Source: Accumulibacter sp031732795 (GTDB lineage: Bacteria > Pseudomonadota > Gammaproteobacteria > Burkholderiales > Rhodocyclaceae). Taken from it: a DNA stretch of 46,907 nt. The stretch's first letter is position 1. Each line of letters opens with the position of its first letter. Made by a program: the position numbers and the translations under genes. Below, in pieces: positions 8,509 to 17,768 of the stretch. Below the pieces are notes generated by a model. That model was given only the letters and a program-made list of their open reading frames with translations. It was not told the DNA's origin and made no database searches. The stretch spans positions 1-46,907 of the forward strand of contig JAVMKC010000009.1 of the NCBI GenBank assembly GCA_031732795.1, read 5' to 3'.

Positions 8509-9438
8509 TCAATCACCTCGCGCTTCCTGAACGCCGAATTGTTGCTGCAGATGCGGACTCATCGGCAGGTTGAGTCGAACGCCGGAAGGCAAGGGTTTGA
8601 TGAACCACTTGTCGTAGATCGCCCGCACCACCCGACCGCCATAAAGTCGGTTGGTGAACGCGCGTTCGACGATTTCGGCGAACTCCGGGTCGTCCTTGCG
8701 GAACATCAGCGCGTAGTCGGCGTACGTCAGGTAATCGCCGATGACGCGAAACTGTTTTCCACTGCGGGTTTCGGCGATCATTCCGTAAAGTTGTACATCG
8801 TCATTGGCGAAGGCTTGTGCTTTGCCGGACGACAGCAGGCCGAAGGATTCGTTGTGGTCGGCGCCGGTAACGAAAGTGATGGCCAGTTTTTGCCGTTCAA
8901 CGATTTTCGGCAGTTGCTCGGCATGGACGGTGCCGCGGGTGACGGCGATGGTCTGGCCGTTCAGATCGCGTAGCGATTTGGCCGGACTGCCGGTCGGAAC
9001 CATCAGTTTGATGCCGGTGACGAAAATGGTCGGCGAAAAAGCGACACGTTTGCGACGCTCGAAGTTATTCACGGTAGACCCGCATTCGAGATCGATCTCG
9101 CCGGAAGTGACCATGTCCAATCGATTTTCAGGCGTGACTGGACGATATTCGACACGAATCTCCTTTTCCAATTCTTCAGAGATTTCTTCGACGATCGGGG
9201 TGCACAGATCGAGCGAGTAACCGACCGGCTGATTGCGGGTACTGCTATCGACGAACGCGAAGGGTGGCGAATTCTGGCGATAGCCGAGTCGGATCACGCC
9301 GCTGTCCTTGATCTTTTTCAGCGTTCCGGAGTATTGGATCGGGATCACCCGACGGCCGCCCTCCTGCGCTGTGACAGAGAAGGAGAAGGTCAGCAGACAG
9401 GCCAGGACGATGGCCAGACGAAAGGAAATGTTGGGCAT
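8509..9438 (-). CDS. periplasmic glutamate/aspartate-type binding protein, orphan
   Basis: 309 residues from ATG 9438 with AGGAG 7-11 nt upstream. A Sec signal peptide covers about residues 1-24 (cleavage after VTAQ or nearby). The mature part is a bacterial extracellular solute-binding family 3 protein: GVIRLGYRQNSPPFAFVD, PVGYSLDLC, RLDMVTSGEIDLECGSTVNN and SLRDLNGQTIAVTRGTVH are close to GltI/AatJ of the glutamate/aspartate ABC importer. No permease or ATPase genes lie next to it, so it must work with components encoded elsewhere or serve as a sensor input. It is co-oriented with dctA 128 nt downstream. Confidence 0.9.
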   Translation of the reverse strand: MPNISFRLAIVLACLLTFSFSVTAQEGGRRVIPIQYSGTLKKIKDSGVIRLGYRQNSPPFAFVDSSTRNQPVGYSLDLCTPIVEEISEELEKEIRVEYRPVTPENRLDMVTSGEIDLECGSTVNNFERRKRVAFSPTIFVTGIKLMVPTGSPAKSLRDLNGQTIAVTRGTVHAEQLPKIVERQKLAITFVTGADHNESFGLLSSGKAQAFANDDVQLYGMIAETRSGKQFRVIGDYLTYADYALMFRKDDPEFAEIVERAFTNRLYGGRVVRAIYDKWFIKPLPSGVRLNLPMSPHLQQQFGVQEARGD

Positions 9439-9798
9439 GCGAACTCCTCGTCAGGAATGCCTGTCCGGACACCCCTAGAAAAACCGAGTGCACCCGGTAG
9501 GCAACGAAAATCAATGACCCGTGAATAATCTCTCACAAATTATCACGAACCGTCGAAATGCGTCAATCATCGACAAAAATAGGAGTTCTCTACAAAGACA
9601 TGCACGGACCATCGAAATTTTATAGTTTTATATTTAATTCATGATATTGATTTGCAAATAAGCTGCGGCTCCTTCGGAGTGAGAACGAACGCTCGAGATG
9701 ACGTCAGGAAACCGCTTGTTTTCGGCCGGCCGTGGCCGGAGCCAGCCGGGGAACGCGTTATTTACGTTTGCGGATGGATGAATGCTGAGGGCGGTAGC
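9439..9798. other. intergenic region, AT-rich
   Basis: 360 nt with no supported gene. The stretch 9500-9660 is markedly AT-rich compared with its surroundings and contains two similar short sequences, CGAACCGTCGAAAT (near 9546) and CGGACCATCGAAAT (near 9605). This probably holds the promoter of the binding-protein gene. I see no clear -35/-10 pair. Confidence 0.35.
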
Positions 9799-10524
9799 TT
9801 AGTTCAACGCCCGGATGGGCGACAGCATCTGATCGACTTCGCTGGTCATGATCGCCAGAAAAGCGGCCAGGCCCAGGTAATAGATGCCGTAGGTCAGCCG
9901 CGTTTCGCCGCTGGCATGATAATAAATCGCGTTTTCCGGGGCTTTTGGGTCGTAGCGCCAAGCTTTAAGTACTTGCGGTGCGGCGAAAAACGCCAGCAAA
10001 ATCAGCATCGGACTGGGTCGGTAGAGAAACAGGCCGATCAGGATCGGCACACCGAGCAGCCACAGGCGCGGGCTGAGCACGGCGGTGATCCGGCCACCAT
10101 CGAAGGGTGACAATGGGATCAGATTGAACAGATTGATGAACAAGCCGGCGTAAGCCAAAGCCAGCAGGAGCCGGCTGTCGAAATGCCGAGCGGCGAAATA
10201 GCAGGCCATCGCCGCCAACGTTCCGACAAAAGGGCCGGCAAAGCCGACGTACGCTTCGGTTTCGGCGTCCCGTGGTTGTTCCTTGAGATCGATCCAGGCG
10301 CCGAAGAAGGGAATGAAGGTCGGCGCGCCGACCTTCAGACCACGCTGCCGGGCGGCGACGTAATGCCCGAGTTCGTGCACCAGAATCAAGAGGACAAAAC
10401 CGACGCCGTAGGGCCAACCAAACAACAGCCCGTAAGCGAAAATCGACAGCAGCATGCTGCTGCCGGTGACCACCAGCGGACCGAGTTTTCCAGCAGCCAA
10501 CAATCCGGCCAGCAGTTTAATCAT
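9799..10524 (-). CDS. M50-family site-2-type membrane protease
   Basis: 241 residues with five to six hydrophobic segments. The zinc-binding HELGH motif lies at about residues 50-54 within FVLLILVHELGHYVAA. The third ligand is in LIPLSPFDGGRIT, around residue 138, equivalent to the NPxDGG motif. This is the compact class of rhomboid-unrelated intramembrane metalloproteases without PDZ domain. It lies 37 nt downstream of the DUF2167 gene on the same strand, suggesting one transcript and possibly a protease-partner pair. Substrate unknown. Confidence 0.88.
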   Translation of the reverse strand: MIKLLAGLLAAGKLGPLVVTGSSMLLSIFAYGLLFGWPYGVGFVLLILVHELGHYVAARQRGLKVGAPTFIPFFGAWIDLKEQPRDAETEAYVGFAGPFVGTLAAMACYFAARHFDSRLLLALAYAGLFINLFNLIPLSPFDGGRITAVLSPRLWLLGVPILIGLFLYRPSPMLILLAFFAAPQVLKAWRYDPKAPENAIYYHASGETRLTYGIYYLGLAAFLAIMTSEVDQMLSPIRALN

Positions 10525-10561
10525 TCGTACCCCGTTGGCCGAAAAAATGTCTCAGGATGTC

Positions 10562-11452
10562 TCAGGATTTGTTGCGCCACAATTTCACCGCGCCAGCGAC
10601 GACAGCCAAAGCGGCGACGGCGACGATCTTGCCGAATTTGGCCAGGAACAAGGCGGCGAAGCCGAAAAAGCCGAGCTTTTTGGCGGCGACGCCGGCAACC
10701 AGCGCCGCCAGTCCGTATTCCGCGACTTTATCGGTCTGGTCATTGAAGTCCACATAGCGCTTGCCGGCCTTGAACTCGAGCGCGCCGAGCAGTTGCCGGG
10801 CAATCGGTTTACGTTCTTCGATGTCTTTCAAGCGGGTGACCAGATTCATGCTGATATGGCCTTCGCGGCCGAGCAGCAAGGTGTTGTAATTGATGCTGGC
10901 ATCGTCGGAGTTTTGCCCTTTGGGACGCGAAGCGACCGACCATACGGCGCGATGATTGGCTTTGTCGTATTGCGGCGCTTCGACCCAGCCGACGACTTCG
11001 ATTTCCGCCAGATTGCGCCGGCGACGTTCGGCGTTGCTGCTGTCGGTGTTATTGCGAATGTCTTTTAGCAGTTCATCCGCCTGCCAGTCGCGTGCGTCGT
11101 CGTCGCGGATGTAGCCGGATGCGGTATAGCGGATGACCAGCAGCCAGTCGTCGCTATTGTTCGGAACGACCAGACCGACCAGGTCGTTGCCCGGTCGGTT
11201 GCCGAAGGCGGTCAATAAGCGGGCGGCGGCGGCGGCGGGAACAAAAGCGTATTTCGCTGGCAAATTCAGCCGCGCCTGGCTGACCACATCGATATCCTGG
11301 GGACCTGGGCGCAAAGTAGCGTTGACCTCCTCCATGGCGGCTTGCAATTCGGCGGCAGGATCGATCGGTGGCGGATTTTCTTCGGCGATCAAGGGGCTGC
11401 CGAACAGGGTTAACCAGGCAAAGACCGCGAGCAAGGAATAAAAACGGCGCAT
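10562..11452 (-). CDS. DUF2167-family membrane-anchored protein
   Basis: 296 residues with an N-terminal signal peptide (about 1-23, ending SPLIAEE). A large soluble domain follows, with the DUF2167-like stretches DDWLLVIRYTASGYIRDDDA and VVGWVEAPQYDKANHRAVW. The C-terminus is a glycine/alanine-rich hydrophobic segment, AALVAGVAAKKLGFFGFAAL and beyond, ending in a basic tail. The arrangement predicts a periplasmic domain anchored at its C-terminus. Members of the family have no established function. It is directly upstream of an M50 protease gene. Confidence 0.85.
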   Translation of the reverse strand: MRRFYSLLAVFAWLTLFGSPLIAEENPPPIDPAAELQAAMEEVNATLRPGPQDIDVVSQARLNLPAKYAFVPAAAAARLLTAFGNRPGNDLVGLVVPNNSDDWLLVIRYTASGYIRDDDARDWQADELLKDIRNNTDSSNAERRRRNLAEIEVVGWVEAPQYDKANHRAVWSVASRPKGQNSDDASINYNTLLLGREGHISMNLVTRLKDIEERKPIARQLLGALEFKAGKRYVDFNDQTDKVAEYGLAALVAGVAAKKLGFFGFAALFLAKFGKIVAVAALAVVAGAVKLWRNKS

Positions 11453-11604
11453 GGGCGAGAGGGAAAAATGGTGATCGTTAATTATTGGTTTAAAAATTGT
11501 AGGTCAGCGATTGACCAGCCGTAAGCTTAAAATGAAACAGCCGCCCGCAGGCGGCTGGTGCAGCAATGACGGCACAGGTCGGTGCCGTCGGAAAATCGGC
11601 TCGC

Positions 11605-13278
11605 TCAGTATTGGAAATCGTCCTCGTAGAATTCCAGACTGCCGCGGTTGCTGCCTTTATCCTGTTCGCCCTTGCGCAGTTCGACACGCCGGATCTTGCC
11701 GGAAATGGTTTTCGGCAGTTCGGCGAATTCGAGCCGGCGGATGCGTTTGTACGGCGACAGGTGACCGCGCAGGAAGACGAAGATGTCACGCGCCAGCTCC
11801 GGCCCGGGCTCATAGCCGGCGCGCAAGGTCAGGAAGGCTTTCGGCACCGCCAGACGCAGCGGGTCGGGGCTTGGAACGACGGCGGCCTCGGCAACCGCTT
11901 CATGTTCGATCAGCACGCTTTCCAGTTCGAACGGGCTGATCCGGTAGTCGGAAGCCTTGAACACGTCGTCGGCACGGCCGACATAGGTGATGTAGCCGTC
12001 GGCGTCGACCGAAGCGGTATCGCCAGTGTGATAAAAACCGTCACGCATCACTTCGTCGGTTTTTTCCGGATCGTCGGCGTAAGCGATCATCAGTCCGGTT
12101 GGGCGGGTGCTCAGGTCAAGGCAGATTTCGCCTTCATCGGTGACGTTGCCGTCGATATCGACCAGACGGACTTGATAACCGGGCATCGGCCGGCCCATCG
12201 AACCGAGTTTGACCGCTTGTCCCGGCGAATTGCCGACCTGGGCGGTGGTTTCGGTCTGGCCGAAGCCATCGCGCAGTGTGATGCCCCAGGCGTTCTTGAC
12301 CTGGTCGATCACTTCTGGGTTCAGAGGCTCTCCGGCACCGATCAGTTCGCGCAGCTTGACCGGATACTTGCCGAGATCTTCCTGGATCAGCATCCGCCAG
12401 ACGGTCGGCGGCGCGCAAAGCGTGGTCACTTGGCAACGGACCAGTGTTTCGAGAATCGCTGCGCCGGTGAAGCGGTTGTAGTTGTAGATGAAAATCGTCG
12501 CCCCGGCGTTCCAGGGAGCGAAAAAGCAGCTCCAGGCGTGCTTGGCCCAGCCCGGCGAGCTGATGTTCCAGTGCACGTCACCAGGTTGCAGTCCGAGCCA
12601 GTACATCGTCGACAAGTGGCCGACCGGGTAGCTTTGCTGGCTGTGCAGCACCAGCTTGGGCTTGGACGTGGTACCGGAGGTGAAATAGAGCAGTTGCGGG
12701 TCGGTGGCCAGGGTCACCCCGTCCGGTTGAAACTCTTCGGCTTCGAGATAGGCTTTTTCGAGTTGTTGCCAACCGGGAACGGCACCGCCGACGGTGACTC
12801 GTGAATAGTCTCCCGGCAAGTCGGCAAACTTTTCGGCATGCACATGGCCGATGATCACATGCCGCACTTGGCCGCGGTCGAGGCGGTCGCGCAGGTCGTC
12901 GGGAGCGAGCAAGGTGGTGGCCGGCGTCAATACCGCACCGAGTTTGATCGAAGCGAGCATGGTGTCCCACAGCGGAACCTCGTTACCGAGCATCATCAGG
13001 ATCCGGTCGCCGCGTTTGACTCCCAGTCCGCGCAGCCAATTGGCCACTTGATTCGAGCGCTTCGACATCTGGGCGTACGTCATCTTCTGCTCGGAACCGT
13101 CCTCATTGACCACCCACAACGCCAAGCGGTCATTGTTGGCAGCCATCACGTCGAAGTAATCGAGAGCCCAGTTGAACTCATTGAGCTCCGGCCACTTGAA
13201 CTCACGATACGCTGTTTCGTAATCGGTGCGATGCGCCTGCAGAAAATCGCGTGCCTGCACGAAAGCCGAGTAAGACAT
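11605..13278 (-). CDS. AMP-forming acyl-CoA synthetase
   Basis: 557 residues from ATG 13278, preceded by GAAAGGAG at good spacing; the open frame runs 57 codons further upstream but without signal. Motifs of the ANL superfamily are in order: LLYFTSGTTSKPKLV (phosphate loop), RDGFGQTETT (adenine site), DGFYHTGD (ribose-binding Asp) and the C-terminal lysine motif KTISGKIRRVELR. It resembles medium-chain and aromatic acid ligases more than short acetyl-CoA synthetases, converting a carboxylic acid, ATP and CoA to the acyl-CoA. The acid cannot be named from sequence. It is monocistronic and diverges from the antiporter gene. Confidence 0.92.
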   Translation of the reverse strand: MSYSAFVQARDFLQAHRTDYETAYREFKWPELNEFNWALDYFDVMAANNDRLALWVVNEDGSEQKMTYAQMSKRSNQVANWLRGLGVKRGDRILMMLGNEVPLWDTMLASIKLGAVLTPATTLLAPDDLRDRLDRGQVRHVIIGHVHAEKFADLPGDYSRVTVGGAVPGWQQLEKAYLEAEEFQPDGVTLATDPQLLYFTSGTTSKPKLVLHSQQSYPVGHLSTMYWLGLQPGDVHWNISSPGWAKHAWSCFFAPWNAGATIFIYNYNRFTGAAILETLVRCQVTTLCAPPTVWRMLIQEDLGKYPVKLRELIGAGEPLNPEVIDQVKNAWGITLRDGFGQTETTAQVGNSPGQAVKLGSMGRPMPGYQVRLVDIDGNVTDEGEICLDLSTRPTGLMIAYADDPEKTDEVMRDGFYHTGDTASVDADGYITYVGRADDVFKASDYRISPFELESVLIEHEAVAEAAVVPSPDPLRLAVPKAFLTLRAGYEPGPELARDIFVFLRGHLSPYKRIRRLEFAELPKTISGKIRRVELRKGEQDKGSNRGSLEFYEDDFQY

Positions 13279-13707
13279 GTCTGCTCCTTTCAATTGATGA
13301 GCCCGCTGAACACCGGATCGATGCAGCCTGGCGAAAAGGACCACCCACCCGCTGGTCCGGCGTTTTTCTTGCTTCTCCGCAGGCTCGGTTGACTTGTGAC
13401 CGTTTTGACCGGACAAGACAAGCCAACGTCGAGATCTGCCGTCATTCACTGTGAGCGGCGCTACCCGACACAGCAGGGCGTGATTGTAAAGGACTTGCTT
13501 CGTTGGGGAATATACCGATCGTCATTCGGCAAACAATTGCTTTCTGAGGAGGTGCGTCCCATTTCTGCTCACTGTCCGGCGACGGCGGAAAGCTCGCGCT
13601 TCACTTCTTTGCCGATTTCTGTTCAGATCCAGCCTGTTCTGAGCAGGCGATCGTCCTGCTTCTCTATTTCCGCGGCCTGTCGGTGCCGCGACTTTCCCGG
13701 AGTTCTC
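13279..13707. other. intergenic region between divergent genes
   Basis: 429 nt between the acyl-CoA synthetase and antiporter starts. It must hold both promoters. A candidate -10-like GAATATACC lies near 13508-13516 for the plus strand. No small gene is supported. Confidence 0.35.
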
Positions 13708-14946
13708 ATGGAAGCCAATGCAGCCATTGAAACGGCAAAACACGTGTTGATCGTCTTTGGTGCCGTGCTCGCTTTCGGCATGTTGGCGGCATTACTGGCC
13801 AGGAAGCTGAAAATGCCCGATGTCGCGGTGCTGCTGCTGATCGGTATTGCCGTCGGCCCGGCGATGGCCGGCTTTGTCGATATCAAGGCCGATTCGGCGT
13901 TGAATCAGGTGATCCTGATTTTCGGATCGTGCTACATCCTGTTCGACGGCGGCGCTTCGCTGCGCCTGAAAGTGCTCAAGGAGGTGTGGATCACCATTGT
14001 CGTCATCTCGACGATCGGCGTGCTGATCACGGCGACGATCACCGGTTTGGCCGCCTATTACATCCTCCAGGTGCCGCTGATCGTCGCTTTGCTGCTCGGC
14101 GCTTCTCTCGCCTCGACCGATCCGGCGACGCTGGTGCCGATTTTCAAACAGGTGCCGATCAAGGATCGCGTGGCGCAGACGGTGATGAGTGAATCAGCGT
14201 TCAATGATGCGATGGGTGCCATCGTCACCTTCACCGTTCTGGGCGTGGCCATGGGGTCGGGAAGCTTTTCGCTGGGCCATTCGACTTTCGAACTGTGCAA
14301 ACAGGCCGGGCTCGGCATTCTGGTCGGCGGCGTTCTCGGCTATGCGGCAGCGTTCCTGATCGGTCACGACAAATACGATTTTCTGGTCGAATACGCGCCT
14401 TTGGTCACCTTGATGGCCGTCATCGGCGCGTATATGGAGGCAGACAATCTGAGCGCCAGCGGTTTCATGGCGGTGTTCGTCTTCGGGATCATCATCGGCA
14501 ACAAAGATGCTTTCGGCTTCAAGATGGATGAAGCCGAGCAAGGTCGCCTCGAGGAATTCATCACCACCACTGCCCTGATCATGCGCATGTTCATCTTCAT
14601 CCTGCTCGGCGCCCAGGTCGATTTCGCTCTGATGAACAAATACTTGGTCGGCGGGGCGGCGGTGGTGGCGGTGATGATGCTGGTGGCCCGTCCGGTGACG
14701 GTTTTTCTTTGCGCCGGACCGGATCGTCGCAGCCGCTGGAGCTTGCAGGAACTGCTGTTCATGTGCTGGACTCGTGAAACCGGCGTCATTCCCGCCGCTT
14801 TGGCGGGGCTGCTGCTGGGCATGAAAGCTCCTGGGGCCGAAATGATTGCTTCGGTCACTTTCGTTGCCGTGCTGATGACCATCCTCATCCAGGCGCCGAC
14901 GACCGCCTGGCTGGCACGGCGCCTTGGCCTGCTGCTCAACCCTTGA
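13708..14946 (+). CDS. CPA1-type cation/proton antiporter
   Basis: 412 residues from ATG 13708 with CCCGGAG upstream; the frame is open further 5' but that part lacks protein character. There are about 12 to 13 membrane segments. The family core is visible as ALLLGASLASTDPATLVPIFKQ (the SxTDP motif of CPA1 exchangers) and SESAFNDAMGAIVTFTVLG (the conserved ND ion site). Another conserved part is RETGVIPAALAGLLLG. Unlike the long NhaP2/CvrA form there is no C-terminal TrkA_C regulatory domain. The likely job is Na+ or K+/H+ exchange for pH and ion control. It is followed by a possible terminator at 14963-14990. Confidence 0.92.
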   Translation: MEANAAIETAKHVLIVFGAVLAFGMLAALLARKLKMPDVAVLLLIGIAVGPAMAGFVDIKADSALNQVILIFGSCYILFDGGASLRLKVLKEVWITIVVISTIGVLITATITGLAAYYILQVPLIVALLLGASLASTDPATLVPIFKQVPIKDRVAQTVMSESAFNDAMGAIVTFTVLGVAMGSGSFSLGHSTFELCKQAGLGILVGGVLGYAAAFLIGHDKYDFLVEYAPLVTLMAVIGAYMEADNLSASGFMAVFVFGIIIGNKDAFGFKMDEAEQGRLEEFITTTALIMRMFIFILLGAQVDFALMNKYLVGGAAVVAVMMLVARPVTVFLCAGPDRRSRWSLQELLFMCWTRETGVIPAALAGLLLGMKAPGAEMIASVTFVAVLMTILIQAPTTAWLARRLGLLLNP

Positions 14947-14962
14947 GCGACGCTCTTCTGCA

Positions 14963-14990
14963 AGCGGCTGATTTCGCCGCTCGTTTTGTT
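14963..14990 (+). terminator. weak rho-independent terminator after the antiporter
   Basis: A stem AGCGGC/GCCGCT with a 7-nt loop is followed by CGTTTTGTT. The stem is short, so termination may be partial. Confidence 0.4.
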
Positions 14991-15073
14991 GGCGTCCTGC
15001 GTCGACGAAGAGGATCTGCTCGCCTTCTGCGCCAGCCGCTGCGGCACGACTGAATAGGCGAGGCGTATCGGCC

Positions 15074-17623
15074 ATGCAGGCGAGTGCTTTTTTCTCTTTT
15101 TCCTGGCGAATGCTGCGCCGCGATATGCGGGGAGGCGAGTTACGCTTGCTGGTCGTGGCGGTGGTCATTGCCGTGGCGGCGATGACCGCGGTCGGTTTTT
15201 TCACTGATCGGGTACGGCAGGCGCTCGATCGTGAATCGCATCAGTTGCTCGGTGCCGACTTGCTGCTGGTTGCCGATCATCCGTGGCCGGCCTCAGTGGC
15301 TGACGAAGCGCGTCTTGCCGGTCTCCAGTCGGTCGAGACGCATACTTTTCCGAGCATGGTCAGTCGCGGCGAGGGCGAAGCGCAGCGGGCGCAGTTGGCC
15401 GAGATCAAGGCCGTCGCATCGGGGTATCCGCTGCGGGGCGCTTTGCGCATCGCGCCGGCGTTGAATGCGGCCGATGAGCCGGCGACCGGGGTTCCCGAAG
15501 CTGGAACGGTGTGGATCGACGAACGCTTGGCGGTAGCCCTGGACGCTCGTGTCGGACAGCGGCTGCGTGTCGGCAAAGTGGCGCTGAAAGTGAGAGCCAT
15601 TCTGACTTTGGAACCCGACCGGGGAATCAATTTCTTCAGCGTCGCGCCGCGTTTGCTGATGCACCTCGACGATTTGCCGAAAACCGGCTTGTTGCAAACC
15701 GGTAGCCGGGTGTCGTATCGACTGTTGCTGGCCGGTGAATTGCCGGCGGTCAAAAATTTTCAAGCGGTGATGAGCTCGCGCTTGCAGCGCGGCGAACGCG
15801 TCGAGGACCCGCAGAATGGTCGCCCCGAAATCCGTAGCGCACTCGAACGGGCCAATAAATTCCTCGGTTTGTCCGCTTTGCTGACCGTCGTTCTGGCGGC
15901 GGTGGCCGTGGCGTTGGCGACACGCCGTTACGTGCAGCGTCATCTCGATCCTTTTGCCGTCCTCCGTTGCCTGGGGGCGACACAGACGATGCTGTTGCGG
16001 TTGTGCCTGATGCAATTCGCCATTCTCGGCGTGTTGGCAGCGATCTTGGGCGCTCTGATCGGCTTCATCGCCCATTTCGTGTTGAATGCCTGGCTGGCGC
16101 ATCTGTTGGCCACCCCGCTGCCGTGGCCCAGCCTGTGGCCCGCCTTGCAGGGGTTGGCGATCGGTTTGTGGCTGCTGTTCGGTTTTGCTGTGCCGCCCTT
16201 GATGCAGTTGAAAAACGTGTCCACTTTACGTGTCCTGCGCCGCGAACTGGGGACGCCGCGCAGCGGCTCGCTGGGCATTTATCTGCTCGGTTTTCTGGCG
16301 CTGGGATCGTTGATGTTCTGGGTGGCGGGGGAAATCGAGCTCGCCGCCTGGGTCATCGCCGCTTTCAGCGCTGCTTTGCTGGTCTTTGCCTTGCTGGCGC
16401 GCGGCGCGGTACGGTTGTCCGCGGCGCTGCGCGGCAGACGGAATGCGCCGACCGCAAGCGGCGGCGGAATCGGTTGGCGTTACGGTCTGGCCAGCCTCGA
16501 ACGGCGGGCGACGGTCAGCGTGGTGCAGATTGTTGCTTTGGCGCTCGGATTCATGGCATTTTTGTTGTTGACGGTCATCCGCGACAATTTGCTCGACTCC
16601 TGGCGACGGGCGGTGCCACCGGAGGCGCCGAACCGTTTTGTGGTCAATATTCAGCCTGAACAAGTCGGGCCGTTCCGTGCGCTGCTTGCCGAACACGGCC
16701 TGACGACAGAAATCGCCCCGATGGTCCGTGGCCGGCTGACGCGGATCAACGAGCGTCCGGTCAGCGCCGCCAGTTATACCGACGAGCGGGCGCAGCGTCT
16801 GGTCGATCGCGAATTCAATCTGTCGATGCGCAAAGAATTACCCGAAGGCAACAGCCAACGCGCCGGTCGTTGGTTTACGGCTGCCGATTTGCAGGCAAGA
16901 GATGGCGAAGGCGCCGCGTCGGTCGAGGACGGTTTGGCCAAAACCCTGGGTCTGCAGGTCGGTGATCGTCTCGAATTCGTCGTGGCCGCCGAAACGATCG
17001 TTCTGCGCATCGTCGGTTTGCGGCAGGTCAACTGGGATACCATGCGGCCGAACTTTTTCGTGCTCACCCCGCCGATGGTGCTCGACGGCTATCCGGCCAG
17101 TTGGATCACCAGTGTTTATTTGTCACCGGAGCGGGCCGGGCTGGTCAATACCTGGGTCGGCAGATTTCCGAACCTGACGGTCATCGACGTGGCGGCGATC
17201 CTCCGGCAACTGCAAGCGATCATGGAACAGGTGGCGCGGGCGATGGAGTTCGTTTTCCTGTTCACCGTCGCCGCCGGTGTGCTCGTGCTGTACACGGCTT
17301 TGGCGTCGGCGGCTGACGAACGGCGCTATGAACTGGCGGTGATGCGTGCGCTCGGTGCACGCCGTGAACAATTACGGCGGGCGCTACTCGCCGAATTCGC
17401 TGCCGTCGGCGCCTTGTCCGGCCTGTTGGCGGCCGTGGCCGCGCTGGCCGTCGGACAATTCCTCGCGCACCAGATCTTCAAGTTCGACGTGGCGATCGAC
17501 TGGTGGCTGCCCCCCGCGGCGGCGGCCCTCGGGGCGACGATGATCGTCGCTGCCGGCTGGTTCGCCGCCAGCCGTTTATTGCGACAACCGCCATTGGAAG
17601 CCTTGCGCGGCGGCAGCGCTTGA
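15074..17623 (+). CDS. YbbP-type FtsX-family ABC permease
   Basis: 849 residues with the layout of the YbbP family. An N-terminal membrane helix (ELRLLVVAVVIAVAAMTAVG) precedes a periplasmic domain, then a block of helices with FtsX motif VALATRRYVQRHLDPFAVLRCLGAT. A second half follows with IGWRYGLASLERR, another extracytoplasmic domain, and a C-terminal FtsX block with ERRYELAVMRALGARREQLRR. The partner ATPase (ybbA-like) is usually adjacent but is not found in this window on either side. The family is implicated in lipid or envelope transport. The following gene is 145 nt downstream. Confidence 0.9.
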   Translation: MQASAFFSFSWRMLRRDMRGGELRLLVVAVVIAVAAMTAVGFFTDRVRQALDRESHQLLGADLLLVADHPWPASVADEARLAGLQSVETHTFPSMVSRGEGEAQRAQLAEIKAVASGYPLRGALRIAPALNAADEPATGVPEAGTVWIDERLAVALDARVGQRLRVGKVALKVRAILTLEPDRGINFFSVAPRLLMHLDDLPKTGLLQTGSRVSYRLLLAGELPAVKNFQAVMSSRLQRGERVEDPQNGRPEIRSALERANKFLGLSALLTVVLAAVAVALATRRYVQRHLDPFAVLRCLGATQTMLLRLCLMQFAILGVLAAILGALIGFIAHFVLNAWLAHLLATPLPWPSLWPALQGLAIGLWLLFGFAVPPLMQLKNVSTLRVLRRELGTPRSGSLGIYLLGFLALGSLMFWVAGEIELAAWVIAAFSAALLVFALLARGAVRLSAALRGRRNAPTASGGGIGWRYGLASLERRATVSVVQIVALALGFMAFLLLTVIRDNLLDSWRRAVPPEAPNRFVVNIQPEQVGPFRALLAEHGLTTEIAPMVRGRLTRINERPVSAASYTDERAQRLVDREFNLSMRKELPEGNSQRAGRWFTAADLQARDGEGAASVEDGLAKTLGLQVGDRLEFVVAAETIVLRIVGLRQVNWDTMRPNFFVLTPPMVLDGYPASWITSVYLSPERAGLVNTWVGRFPNLTVIDVAAILRQLQAIMEQVARAMEFVFLFTVAAGVLVLYTALASAADERRYELAVMRALGARREQLRRALLAEFAAVGALSGLLAAVAALAVGQFLAHQIFKFDVAIDWWLPPAAAALGATMIVAAGWFAASRLLRQPPLEALRGGSA

Positions 17624-17768
17624 CGATTCTCCCGATGCGGGAGTTGCGAAGCCGTCAATCCGATCATCTTCGGTTATGATGCGCGCTGAAAGTCATGATC
17701 TTGTCTTCGCCACAAGCAATTGATTTCAAGACTATCAATACCCAACAACACGTCATAGGAACTGGCCA

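Noticed and set aside
11566..12804. 412-codon plus-strand open frame
   Set aside because: Antisense to the acyl-CoA synthetase, no recognisable content.
14194..15204. 336-codon minus-strand open frame
   Set aside because: Antisense shadow of the antiporter gene.
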